Source: Phycisphaerales bacterium (GTDB taxonomy: Bacteria; Planctomycetota; Phycisphaerae; Phycisphaerales; UBA1924). Taken from it: DNA of 9,645 bases. A model generated the notes under the pieces. That model searched no databases. It saw only the letters and a list, made by a program, of their open reading frames with translations, and was not told the origin of the DNA. Below are positions 1 through 7,204 of this stretch, piece by piece (position 1 is the stretch's first letter; the number at the start of each line of letters is the position of its first letter). Location of the stretch: assembly GCA_029260335.1 (NCBI GenBank), contig JAJDDL010000426.1, positions 1 through 9,645 on the forward strand, read 5' to 3'. The translations under genes were made by a program, and so were the position numbers.

Positions 1-2407
1 GTGAGAGCAAGGAACGCTTGGCGTGGATGTAGATGCTTCGACGCGCGGATTGCTCGGGATCGGAGTTGCCCCATGCCTCGCCTGGGCGAGAGGATGTGGA
101 CAGGACTTCTTCGGGCATCGGGGGGTAGATGCCTGGGCCGCCCATTTCTAGGTTGAGAGTGCCGTTGACTTGGAGGATGGAATCGCGGATTTCCTCGGCA
201 CCAAGCCGGCGGGGATTGAAGCGGGCGAAGAGGTTGTTGATGGGGTCGGCTTCGATTTTCTCTGGGTTGGCAGCGGCGGACATGCGATAGGTGCTGGACA
301 GCATGATCAGCTTGTGCATGCGCTTGAGTTGCCAGTTGCCTGCGACGAGCTCGGCTGCGAGCCAGTCGAGAAGTTCGGGGTGGGTGGGCTTCTCGCCGAG
401 CCTGCCGTATTCATTGGGAGAGCGGACAATGCCCCTGCCGAAGTGGTGTTGCCAGAGGCGGTTGACGATGACGCGTGCGGTCCGGGGGTTCGTGGGGTCG
501 GTGATCCAGTTGGCGAGGGCGAGGCGCCTGCCGGAGGATTCGCCGTCAATCGGAGGCTCGATGTTGATGGAGCCAGCTTGGGTAAGCATGCGCGGGACAC
601 CGACGGAGACCGGATCGCCCGGGACCGACGCCATGCCTCGGACGCGGACGAAACTCGGAGGCGGGTAGTCGACTTCTTGGGCGCTGAGGACCTCGACCAT
701 CTGGCGCGTCGGGCGCTTGAGCTGGGAGATGCGTTCGATTGCGCCATCCAGGCGATCGGCCTCGGCTTGGCCTAGGCGTTCGCGGACAAGGTCAACATGA
801 GAGGGCAACGCGCCGCCTTCGATGGCGAGATCGAGGATCTCTCGATTGTCGAGCACGCGATCCCAGATTCTGATCTCGTCGAGTGCGCCTTGGAACGTGC
901 GATGGCCGGGGAGCATGCGTCCGATGGAGATTTCGTTGGGGGTTGTGAGGGGTTGGGTGCCGCCGATGGCGGAGTCGGCCTCGACGCCGTCGAACCAGAG
1001 GGCGATGCGGCCTGATTCTCTGTGGCGGGTGAAGGCGACGTGGTGCCAGTTGTTGTCTGCTGCGCCGGCGGGGGCGGCGATGAATGTCTCGGGCCTGCCG
1101 ACGCCCGCAGCAACGCGGGTGCCGACGAGCGAGATGCCGAAGTCGTCGACGATGCCTGGGACCTCGGCGTCGACGAGGCCGCTGCCGAGGAACCATCGGG
1201 GGTCGGAGTCGGAGCCTGCGCCGGGGGTGTCTGTTTTGAACCAGAAGGCGATGGTGAAGTCGTCTTGGACCGGACGGTCAAGTCGGATGGAGTCTTCGTC
1301 ATTGAAGACCGCGGCCTGGGCGACCTTTCCAACAGTCCACTCGACCGGACCACTCTCATGCGGTCCGTCGAACGTCAGTTGCGTGACCTGACCTCGCTCA
1401 AGACTCTCAGCGGCCTGAACGATCGGCCCGTCGCCCCACCGCGTGCGAATCTCGGTCATGAGATTGGCGACCTCGGCGAGCCGTTCTTCTCGTTCGCGTC
1501 GCCATTGTTCGTGGGCGCGTTCCCAGTCGTCTGTGCCGAGGTCTGCAGGGAGGGTGCGGACGAAGTTGCCGGTCGCGATACCGTTGCCGCCGCCGACCTT
1601 GTAGGGCTTCAGGCCTTCGAAGAAGGCGAGCATGGAGTAGTACTCGCGCGTGGAGATAGGGTCCTTCTTGTGGTCGTGGCATCGGGCGCAGCCCATGGAA
1701 ACGCCAAGCATGACGCGCGAGGTGGTGTCGAGCATGCCGTCAAGATCGTCGTAGACCGCTTGCATCGGATCGGTGGGCTCGTCGTCGCGTATGCCGAGAT
1801 GCAGATACCCGGTGGCGATGTGTTGAGCGATGCTGGTATCTGGGAGTTCATCGCCCGCGAGTTGCATCGTGACAAACTCGTCGTACGGCATGTCGGCGTT
1901 GAACGCGTCGATGACCCAATCACGGTAGCGCCAGGCGCCGGGCTTGACGCGATCGCGTTCGTAGCTGTCGGTCTCGGCCCATCGGACGAGGTCGAGCCAA
2001 TGCCTGCCCCACCGCACACCGTATTGGGGGCTGGCGAGGAGGCGATCGATGAGCCGCTCGTAGGCGTCGGATGCGTCGTCGTTGATGAACGCGCGGACCT
2101 GATCGATGGTTGGAGGGAGGCCCGTGAGGTCGTACGTTGCTCGCTTGATGAGCGTGAGTTTGTCGGCAGGCCTCGTGGGTTTGAGATTGGCCTGCTCGAT
2201 ATCGCGCATGATGAAGGCGTCGATCTCGTTGGTGAGCCAATCGGTTGCCTGGACGTTGGGGACGGCTGGGCGGTTGGGTGAGGAGTAGGACCAACTGGCG
2301 ACGCGAGCGGGTTTGGGTTCGGGCTGGCTCGCAAAGGTGGAAACGAGCATTGCGCCCAGGACACCGGTTGTGACGAAGACGCTTGTTGCTGCTCGGATGC
2401 TTGGCAT
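1..2407 (-). CDS. PSD1-type (DUF1549/DUF1553) exported protein with LamG insert and CxxCH heme motif, 3' end cut by window edge
   Basis: 802 residues are visible without a stop and the frame is still open at base 1, so the C-terminus lies outside; full-length relatives suggest roughly 200 residues are missing. The ATG at 2407 is chosen because an in-frame TGA lies at 2416-2414 just upstream. Residues 1-27 look like a Sec signal peptide (hydrophobic core VFVTTGVLGAMLV, then TFAS). Residues about 54-266 match DUF1549 (PSCyt2), including DLTGLPPT (93-100), WGRHWLDL (133-140) and GCARCHDHKKDP (239-250), a CxxCH site with C240, C243 and H244. A charged, possibly helical stretch (295-320) precedes a LamG/concanavalin-like domain (about 340-530; WHHVAFTR 454-461, LDEIRIWDR 509-517). 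DUF1553 begins near 622 (LANWITDPTNPRTARVIVNR 631-650, RLWQHHFGRGI, THPELLDWLA). There is no N-terminal PSCyt1 domain. The biochemical role of this family is unsettled; extracytoplasmic polysaccharide-linked redox work is a common guess. The gene lies 77 bases after the mutarotase gene and may share its transcript. Confidence 0.93.
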   Translation of the reverse strand, partial: MPSIRAATSVFVTTGVLGAMLVSTFASQPEPKPARVASWSYSSPNRPAVPNVQATDWLTNEIDAFIMRDIEQANLKPTRPADKLTLIKRATYDLTGLPPTIDQVRAFINDDASDAYERLIDRLLASPQYGVRWGRHWLDLVRWAETDSYERDRVKPGAWRYRDWVIDAFNADMPYDEFVTMQLAGDELPDTSIAQHIATGYLHLGIRDDEPTDPMQAVYDDLDGMLDTTSRVMLGVSMGCARCHDHKKDPISTREYYSMLAFFEGLKPYKVGGGNGIATGNFVRTLPADLGTDDWERAHEQWRREREERLAEVANLMTEIRTRWGDGPIVQAAESLERGQVTQLTFDGPHESGPVEWTVGKVAQAAVFNDEDSIRLDRPVQDDFTIAFWFKTDTPGAGSDSDPRWFLGSGLVDAEVPGIVDDFGISLVGTRVAAGVGRPETFIAAPAGAADNNWHHVAFTRHRESGRIALWFDGVEADSAIGGTQPLTTPNEISIGRMLPGHRTFQGALDEIRIWDRVLDNREILDLAIEGGALPSHVDLVRERLGQAEADRLDGAIERISQLKRPTRQMVEVLSAQEVDYPPPSFVRVRGMASVPGDPVSVGVPRMLTQAGSINIEPPIDGESSGRRLALANWITDPTNPRTARVIVNRLWQHHFGRGIVRSPNEYGRLGEKPTHPELLDWLAAELVAGNWQLKRMHKLIMLSSTYRMSAAANPEKIEADPINNLFARFNPRRLGAEEIRDSILQVNGTLNLEMGGPGIYPPMPEEVLSTSSRPGEAWGNSDPEQSARRSIYIHAKRSLLS

Positions 2408-2432
2408 GGTTCTTCAATCGGCCTTGCGAATG

Positions 2433-2461
2433 AGCATACTGCAGTGGACTGGGCGCACCAA
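2433..2461 (-). promoter_or_regulatory. weak candidate sigma70-like promoter before the PSD1 gene
   Basis: On the minus strand TTGGTG (2461-2456) and TATGCT (2438-2433) are separated by 17 bases, the optimal spacing, and lie about 25 bases before the ATG at 2407. The boxes match consensus at only 3/6 and 4/6 positions, so this could be chance. If real, the PSD1 gene could be expressed independently of the transporter operon. The 77-base gap (2408-2484) holds no other convincing signal. Confidence 0.2.
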
Positions 2462-2484
2462 GGCCACTCGGCGTCCATCGAGCG

Positions 2485-3609
2485 TTATTCCGCGCTGAAC
2501 CGATGGATCATCATGTGGCGATAGACCCCGCCTGGGCGGAGGACCGCGTTGGGCCAGCCCTCCTCGGCCTGGTGGTTGATGGAATCAGGGAAGACCTGGG
2601 ACTCCAGGCAGAAACCGCTGTGTTTGGGATAGGGCGTCTGGGACTTGCCGGGCGTGCCGTCGAGGAAGTTTCCTGAGTAGAACTGGACGCCGGCTTGGTT
2701 GGCTTGGATCTCCATGACCCGCCCGGAAGCCGGGTCTTTGGCGCGAGCGACGAAGCGCAGTGTGGTCGGTGCGCCGTTGACGACATAGTTCAGGTCGTAG
2801 CCGCCCGGGTCGTCGCCGTTGGGTGGGAGTTGTCCCATGTCGCGGCCGATGGTCTTTGGCTCGCGAAAATCGAACGGCGTGTTCTCGACAGACTCAATCC
2901 GGCCTGTGGGGATGAGCGTGGCGTCGGCGGGCGTGTAGCGATCGGCGTTGAGGGTGAGCTCATGATCGAGGATCGTGCCGTGATCATGCCCGGCGAGGTT
3001 CCAATAGGAATGGTGAACGATGTTGACCGGGGTCGGGGCGTCGCATGTCGCCTCGGTGACGACCCGCAGTTCGTTGGTGTGGGTAAGGAGGTACTCAACG
3101 GTGACTCTGAGATTGCCCGGGTAGCCTTCTTCGCCATCGGGCGAGAGATAGGTCAATCGCAAGCCCGGGCCCAGATCGATCTTGAATGGCGTTGCTTCCC
3201 AGAGGACCTTGTCGAAGCCTTGGATGCCGCCGTGGAGGTGGTTGGGCCCGTTGTTTGTGGCGAGTTGGTGGGCTTTGCCGTCGAGGGTAAATGAGCCCTT
3301 GGCGATGCGATTGCCGTAGCGACCGACCATTGCGCCGAAGTATGGGCTGCTTGCTTGGTACTCCTCCAGGGTGTCAAAGCCGAGGACGATATCGGCGAGG
3401 TTGCCATCGCGATCGGGCATCCACAGTTCGGTGACGATGCCGCCGTAGTTGGAGACTTTGGCGATTGCGCCGGAGTTGTTCTTGAGTGTGTGGATCATGA
3501 CCTGCCTGCCTTGGAGTTCGCCGAAGCTCTCGATGGTCTTCTGCCGGGCGCACCCACCAAAAAGGATGGCCGAAGTGAGAACCGTGGTGAGGATGCCTTG
3601 CATGTTCAT
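2485..3609 (-). CDS. galM: aldose 1-epimerase (galactose mutarotase), predicted lipoprotein
   Basis: This 374-residue protein interconverts alpha and beta anomers of aldoses such as galactose or glucose. Family landmarks are in order: GRYGNRIAKGSF (96-107), NNGPNHLHGG (119-128; H124, H126), VHHSYWNLAG (198-207; H200 is the likely catalytic acid), GGYDLNYV (269-276; D272 in the sugar pocket) and FCLESQVFPDS (333-343; E336 is the likely catalytic base). The N-terminus is a lipoprotein signal: MNMQ, a hydrophobic run, then LFGGC with Cys20. The enzyme is therefore probably anchored outside the cytoplasmic membrane, unlike cytoplasmic E. coli GalM. Length is near the family norm of about 340 plus the signal. 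The ATG at 3609 overlaps the permease stop by four bases (ATGA), with GGGGGA upstream as ribosome site; an in-frame ATG at 3603 is a possible alternative. The coupling implies its substrate is the imported sugar. Mutarotase assignment is firm; the sugar is unknown. Confidence 0.95.
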   Translation of the reverse strand: MNMQGILTTVLTSAILFGGCARQKTIESFGELQGRQVMIHTLKNNSGAIAKVSNYGGIVTELWMPDRDGNLADIVLGFDTLEEYQASSPYFGAMVGRYGNRIAKGSFTLDGKAHQLATNNGPNHLHGGIQGFDKVLWEATPFKIDLGPGLRLTYLSPDGEEGYPGNLRVTVEYLLTHTNELRVVTEATCDAPTPVNIVHHSYWNLAGHDHGTILDHELTLNADRYTPADATLIPTGRIESVENTPFDFREPKTIGRDMGQLPPNGDDPGGYDLNYVVNGAPTTLRFVARAKDPASGRVMEIQANQAGVQFYSGNFLDGTPGKSQTPYPKHSGFCLESQVFPDSINHQAEEGWPNAVLRPGGVYRHMMIHRFSAE

Positions 3610-4601
3610 TCGTTCCCCCGTTTCAATCGCTTCCTGGCGGCCCTATTCCGGAGTGCTCGACGGACGATCTCGTCGGCGACGACGCCAAGGAGAATAACCG
3701 AACCGATGATCGCAAACTCGAGCTGGGTTGGAATCCCCAGCAGGTTGATGGAGTTGTAAAGCACGCGCATGATGGCGGCACCGATGACAACGCCGATGAT
3801 CGAGCCCTCGCCGCCTCGCAAAGAGCACCCGCCGAGGACCGCGGCGGCGATGGCGTAGAGCTCATAGAAGCTGCCGTGGCTTGCCGGCTGGACGGCGTTG
3901 GCGTCGAGCGCAAAGAGGATGCCGGCGATCCCTGCCATGCCTGAACAGATGACGTATGCGAGGATCACGAGTCGATCGGTGCGGATGCCGCTATAGCGTG
4001 CGGCTTCTTCGCTTCTTCCGAGGGCGAGTAGGTGACGGCCCCAGATCGTCCGATTGAGAAACAGCGCACTCACGATGACCAGGGCAATGAGAATGAACGC
4101 TGGCACAGGCATCGCAAAGCCGTTGAGCCCCGGGATATGGACTTTGCCGGTCGCGACGAGCCGGAGGTTGTCGTTGAACTCGCTCCCAAAGCCGATGGTG
4201 CGATCGTTGGTGATCCATCGGCCGATTCCTCGGTAGATGAGCAAGCCGCAAAGCGTGACGACGAACGGCTGGAGGCGCATCTTCGTGATGAGCAGGCCAT
4301 GGATGAGTCCTATGAGCAACGCCATGCCCATGACCGCCAGGAGCATGAGCCACGCGGGCCAGCCCTTGTTAACGAGCAGGATGGGCATGACGCATCCGAC
4401 CAGACCGACGACCGAGCCGATGGACAGATCGATGCCGCCGGTGATGATGACGAATGCGGCACCGATGCTGATGATGCCGAAGAGCGAGGTCCACCGCACG
4501 ACGTTCTGGATGTTGTAGACACCCAGGAAGTCGGGGTTCAGCTTCGCCGTGGTTGCGCAGACGGCAAACAGCAAGGCCAGGATGCCGAGGAGCTTAATCA
4601 T
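3606..4601 (-). CDS. RbsC-like sugar ABC transporter permease
   Basis: This 331-residue integral membrane protein of the BPD_transp_2 family (RbsC/XylH/MglC type) forms the channel of a monosaccharide importer, usually as a homodimer. The sequence is a series of hydrophobic helices starting at the N-terminus (LLGILALLFAVCA). Family signatures are FVIITGGIDLSIGSVVGLVG in the second to third helix region, LALGRSEEAARYSGIR (the cytoplasmic loop that docks on the ATPase) and AAAVLGGCSLRGGEGSIIG. The C-terminus is basic (RRALRNRAARKRLKRG), as expected for a cytoplasmic tail. The start ATG at 4601 overlaps the ATPase stop by four bases. No good Shine-Dalgarno precedes it, so translation is probably coupled to the ATPase gene. 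Only one permease gene is present, as in rbs and mgl and unlike ytf, which has two. The substrate cannot be read from the sequence. Confidence 0.95.
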   Translation of the reverse strand: MIKLLGILALLFAVCATTAKLNPDFLGVYNIQNVVRWTSLFGIISIGAAFVIITGGIDLSIGSVVGLVGCVMPILLVNKGWPAWLMLLAVMGMALLIGLIHGLLITKMRLQPFVVTLCGLLIYRGIGRWITNDRTIGFGSEFNDNLRLVATGKVHIPGLNGFAMPVPAFILIALVIVSALFLNRTIWGRHLLALGRSEEAARYSGIRTDRLVILAYVICSGMAGIAGILFALDANAVQPASHGSFYELYAIAAAVLGGCSLRGGEGSIIGVVIGAAIMRVLYNSINLLGIPTQLEFAIIGSVILLGVVADEIVRRALRNRAARKRLKRGNE

Positions 4602-6160
4602 GGGGAGTCGATCGCGGTTGGCATTGTAGTTGCCTGGGGTTGGTGGGAGGTTGCGAGCTTCATGATGGCCTCTTCGCCCAGATCGCCTGCGAACTGCTCT
4701 CGTGAGAGTTCGCCTGTGATACGTCCTTCGTGCATGACAAGCACGCGATCGCAGATGCCGATGATCTCTTCCATCTCACTGCTCACCAGGAGGATTGCGA
4801 GGCCTTTCTTGGCGAGATTCTCGATGATGCGATAGATCTCGTGCTTTGCGCCGACGTCGACGCCTCGGGTGGGTTCATCGAGGAGCAGGACGCTCGGATT
4901 GGTTGCGAGCCACTTGCCGAGGACGACTTTTTGCTGGTTGCCGCCGGAGAGCAGGCGAGTGATCTGGTTCGGGCTTGTGACTCTGATGGAAAGGTCTTGG
5001 ATGGCGTCATTGGCGGCCCTCGATTCGAAGGCTCGGTCCATCCATCCGCCGAACTTGAGGTGATCGCGAAGGGCGGCGACGGAGATATTGTCGCGAACCG
5101 ACATTTCCAGGAGCAAACCTTGGGCTTTGCGGTCTTCTGGTACCAACGCGAGGCCGCGGTGGATAGCGTGGACGGGATCGCCCGGCGAGATGTCGTGGGC
5201 TCCCACCCTGATGCGGCCTGAGATCGCGCGATCGATGCCAAAAACGGTGCGGAGCAGCTCGGTGCGCCCGGCACCGACGAGTCCCGCGAGCCCGACGACC
5301 TCACCAGCACGCACGTGGGCATTGACAGGCTCAGTCGGGAAAGACGGGGTCACGAGGTTTTCGATCTTGAGGACCGCGTCGCCCTGTTCGTGGGGCGTGC
5401 GGGCGTAGAACTGCGATACATCTCGGCCGACCATCATCCGCACGATCTTGTCACGTGAGATCTCGTCCTTCGATAGTTCGCCCGCGTTGAGCCCATCGCG
5501 CAACACGAGAACCCGATCGGCAAGGTGTTGAATCTCACCCAAGCGATGGGAGATGTAGATGATCGAGACGCCCTGACTGCTCAGCGCCTTGATGACCTGG
5601 AAAAGCCGTTCACTCTCTCGATCCGAGAGCGATGACGTTGGCTCATCCATGATAAGAACGCGTGACTCGACCGAAATGGCCTTGGCAATCTCGACGAGCT
5701 GCTGCTGACCGATCGGGAGGGTGTGAACAAGCGTGTTGGGTTCGATGTTGAGCCCGACGCGCTGGAGAACCTCACGTGATCGCTCATTGATAGTCCGACG
5801 ATCGACCATGCCGAGCCATCGTCCAACTCGTCCGCTGGGCTCTCGGCCGAGGAAGATGTTGGCGCCGACGCCAAGGTTGTCAGCGAGATTCAGTTCCTGG
5901 TGGATGAGGCATATGCCGAGGCGCTGCGCGTCGCGCACAGATGACAAGTCGATCGCCAATCCGCCGAGACGAATCTCGCCTCGGTCGGGCGAATGCACGC
6001 CCGCGAGGATCTTCATGAGGGTGCTCTTGCCCGCGCCGTTTTCGCCCACGACGGCGAGCACCTCGCCTTCGGCGAGCGAGAGTTGGACGTCGTGCAATGC
6101 GCGCACGCCGGGGAACTGTTTGCCGATTCCTTTGATCTGCAGGAGCGGCTCTTCATGCAC
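4598..6160 (-). CDS. RbsA-like sugar ABC transporter ATPase with two nucleotide-binding domains
   Basis: This 520-residue protein has the tandem ATPase layout of RbsA/MglA/XylG, and length is typical. Domain 1 carries Walker A GENGAGKST (39-47), Q-loop Q88, a signature LPIGQQQ (148-154), Walker B LIMDEPTS (D172, E173) and H205. Domain 2 has a degenerate Walker A GLVGAGRT (293-300, Arg where Lys is expected), signature LSGGNQQ (404-410) and Walker B LLLDEPTRGVD (D428, E429). The degenerate second site is normal for this family; hydrolysis would be mainly at one site. It energises import through the neighbouring RbsC-like permease on the cytoplasmic face. The start is GTG at 6160, five bases after the binding-protein stop, with GAGG about ten bases upstream; the ATG at 6156 is out of frame. 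The last 15 residues (SHQPQATTMPTAIDSP region) are a nonconserved tail. It could serve another pentose or hexose, since the ATPase does not decide specificity. Confidence 0.96.
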   Translation of the reverse strand: MHEEPLLQIKGIGKQFPGVRALHDVQLSLAEGEVLAVVGENGAGKSTLMKILAGVHSPDRGEIRLGGLAIDLSSVRDAQRLGICLIHQELNLADNLGVGANIFLGREPSGRVGRWLGMVDRRTINERSREVLQRVGLNIEPNTLVHTLPIGQQQLVEIAKAISVESRVLIMDEPTSSLSDRESERLFQVIKALSSQGVSIIYISHRLGEIQHLADRVLVLRDGLNAGELSKDEISRDKIVRMMVGRDVSQFYARTPHEQGDAVLKIENLVTPSFPTEPVNAHVRAGEVVGLAGLVGAGRTELLRTVFGIDRAISGRIRVGAHDISPGDPVHAIHRGLALVPEDRKAQGLLLEMSVRDNISVAALRDHLKFGGWMDRAFESRAANDAIQDLSIRVTSPNQITRLLSGGNQQKVVLGKWLATNPSVLLLDEPTRGVDVGAKHEIYRIIENLAKKGLAILLVSSEMEEIIGICDRVLVMHEGRITGELSREQFAGDLGEEAIMKLATSHQPQATTMPTAIDSP

Positions 6161-6165
6161 GAGGT

Positions 6166-7191
6166 TCAGTCCTCGCCCATCAGTTTGCGGAGCTCGGCGT
6201 GGAAGTCATCGACGTTTGCTTTGACGATCTTGCGCGCGGGGATATCGAGAAAGCCGTCCTCGGGGATGACCGACATATCTTCGCGAGCAAGGGCGGCGAG
6301 GATGCGGATGGACTCATAGCCGTACATGTATGGGTTCTGGACGATCGTGCCGAAGATGTGGCCGTCCTTGATGCCTTCGAGCGTGTCCTCGTCCTCATCG
6401 AAGCCGATGACCGTGACCTGATCGAGCTTGTCCGCACCCCGGAGGGCGTTGAGGATGGCCGGCGGGTTGTAAGCAAACAGGCCGATCATGCCGTCGATCT
6501 CGGGGTATCGAGCCAGCGCGTCCTCGGCTTGGGATTGTGAGCCCGCCTGGGTAAAGTCGTCAGTGCGGGTATCGAGGATGACAAAGCCGTTGCCCTCGAG
6601 TCGAGCGTTGGGCGAGTCGTAGTTGGTCGGATCGAAGTCGCGTCCGAGCAGTTCATCGATCGTGCCTTGCCTGCGGAGCTTGGCGTTTGCCTGTTCGAGC
6701 CTGCCGATGAAGATGATGACCTCGCCGCCATCGGGCATGGCCTCTTTGACCAGCTCGCCGCACATGCGACCGGCGGTGTAGTTGTCCATGCCGATGTACA
6801 TGAGCCGATCGCTGCCGGGGGCGTCCGAATCGTGGGTGATCAGATGAGTGCGACCGGCGGCCTCATTGATCTTGCCGTTCTGATTCTCGCCGTCGATGGG
6901 GCTCACGGCGATGCCGTCGACGTTCCGGGCGAGAAGGTCTTCGAGGACGCGATTCTGATCGACCAGGCCGTTTGGCAGCCGGACATCGGTGTTGCAATCA
7001 AAGTCCTTGGCCGCGGCGTTGACGCCGGCGGTCGCGATTGTCCAAAAATTCGCAGGGCCGTTGGTGACGAAAGCAAGGCTGATCTTCTCCTTGCCGGTGC
7101 TTTCGGGTTGGTCGGAATCTTCCTTCTTGCATCCGCCGAGGGCAATGCCCACGACCAGCAGAGCGCCGAGTGATGAACGAAACAGATTCAT
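6166..7191 (-). CDS. RbsB-like periplasmic sugar-binding lipoprotein
   Basis: This 341-residue substrate-binding protein belongs to the periplasmic-binding-protein 4 family (RbsB type) and delivers a monosaccharide to the adjacent permease. Its lipoprotein signal is MNLFRSS, a hydrophobic run and IALGGC with lipidated Cys21. Fold landmarks include FVTNGPANFW (41-50), VDGIAVSPID (91-100), MDNYTAGRMCGELV (135-148), VIGFDED (251-257) and GTIVQNPYMYGYESI (271-285). By eye against E. coli RbsB, pocket positions F49/W50, D121, R173, N232, D255 and Q275 are kept, while RbsB Arg90 and Asn64 correspond to S122 and S97. That suggests a pyranose sugar, not necessarily ribose. A GTG at 7200 is in frame, but the Shine-Dalgarno AAAGGTGG (7204-7197) overlaps it and sits five bases before the ATG at 7191, so the ATG is preferred. 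The gene starts 13 bases after the SDR stop, and the next gene follows 5 bases after its own stop. Confidence 0.94.
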   Translation of the reverse strand: MNLFRSSLGALLVVGIALGGCKKEDSDQPESTGKEKISLAFVTNGPANFWTIATAGVNAAAKDFDCNTDVRLPNGLVDQNRVLEDLLARNVDGIAVSPIDGENQNGKINEAAGRTHLITHDSDAPGSDRLMYIGMDNYTAGRMCGELVKEAMPDGGEVIIFIGRLEQANAKLRRQGTIDELLGRDFDPTNYDSPNARLEGNGFVILDTRTDDFTQAGSQSQAEDALARYPEIDGMIGLFAYNPPAILNALRGADKLDQVTVIGFDEDEDTLEGIKDGHIFGTIVQNPYMYGYESIRILAALAREDMSVIPEDGFLDIPARKIVKANVDDFHAELRKLMGED

Positions 7192-7196
7192 TGCCC

Positions 7197-7204
7197 CCAC
7201 CTTT
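7197..7204 (-). promoter_or_regulatory. strong ribosome binding site of the sugar-binding protein gene
   Basis: The minus-strand AAAGGTGG lies five bases before the ATG at 7191 and begins immediately after the SDR stop codon (7207-7205). It decides the start: the in-frame GTG at 7200 lies inside this element. It is the clearest ribosome site in the cluster, which fits the need for binding protein in excess over ATPase and permease. Confidence 0.65.

Noticed and set aside
1022..2281. 419-codon open frame on the plus strand opposite the PSD1 gene
   Set aside because: It is antisense to a clearly recognisable protein, shows no family motifs and is a typical by-product of strongly C-biased third codon positions. 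Other long plus-strand frames (170-775, 2695-3294, 4032-4835, 6667-7173, 7358-8089) are the same.
2420..2465. Possible terminator after the mutarotase gene from the inverted repeat
   Set aside because: The arms are only seven bases with a loop of 32 bases and no following T tract, so a functional intrinsic terminator is unlikely.
1609..2478. 289-codon minus-strand frame in the 5' part of the PSD1 gene
   Set aside because: It is a different frame from the continuous frame with DUF1549 motifs starting at 2407. Its Ser/Pro/Thr-rich composition is that of an out-of-frame shadow. Likewise 1920-2417, 772-1359 and 307-747.
4598..6160. Degenerate Walker A (GLVGAGRT) in the second ATPase domain as a sign of gene decay
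   Set aside because: An Arg in place of the Walker A Lys in the C-terminal domain is normal in RbsA/MglA-type ATPases; both signature and Walker B motifs are intact.
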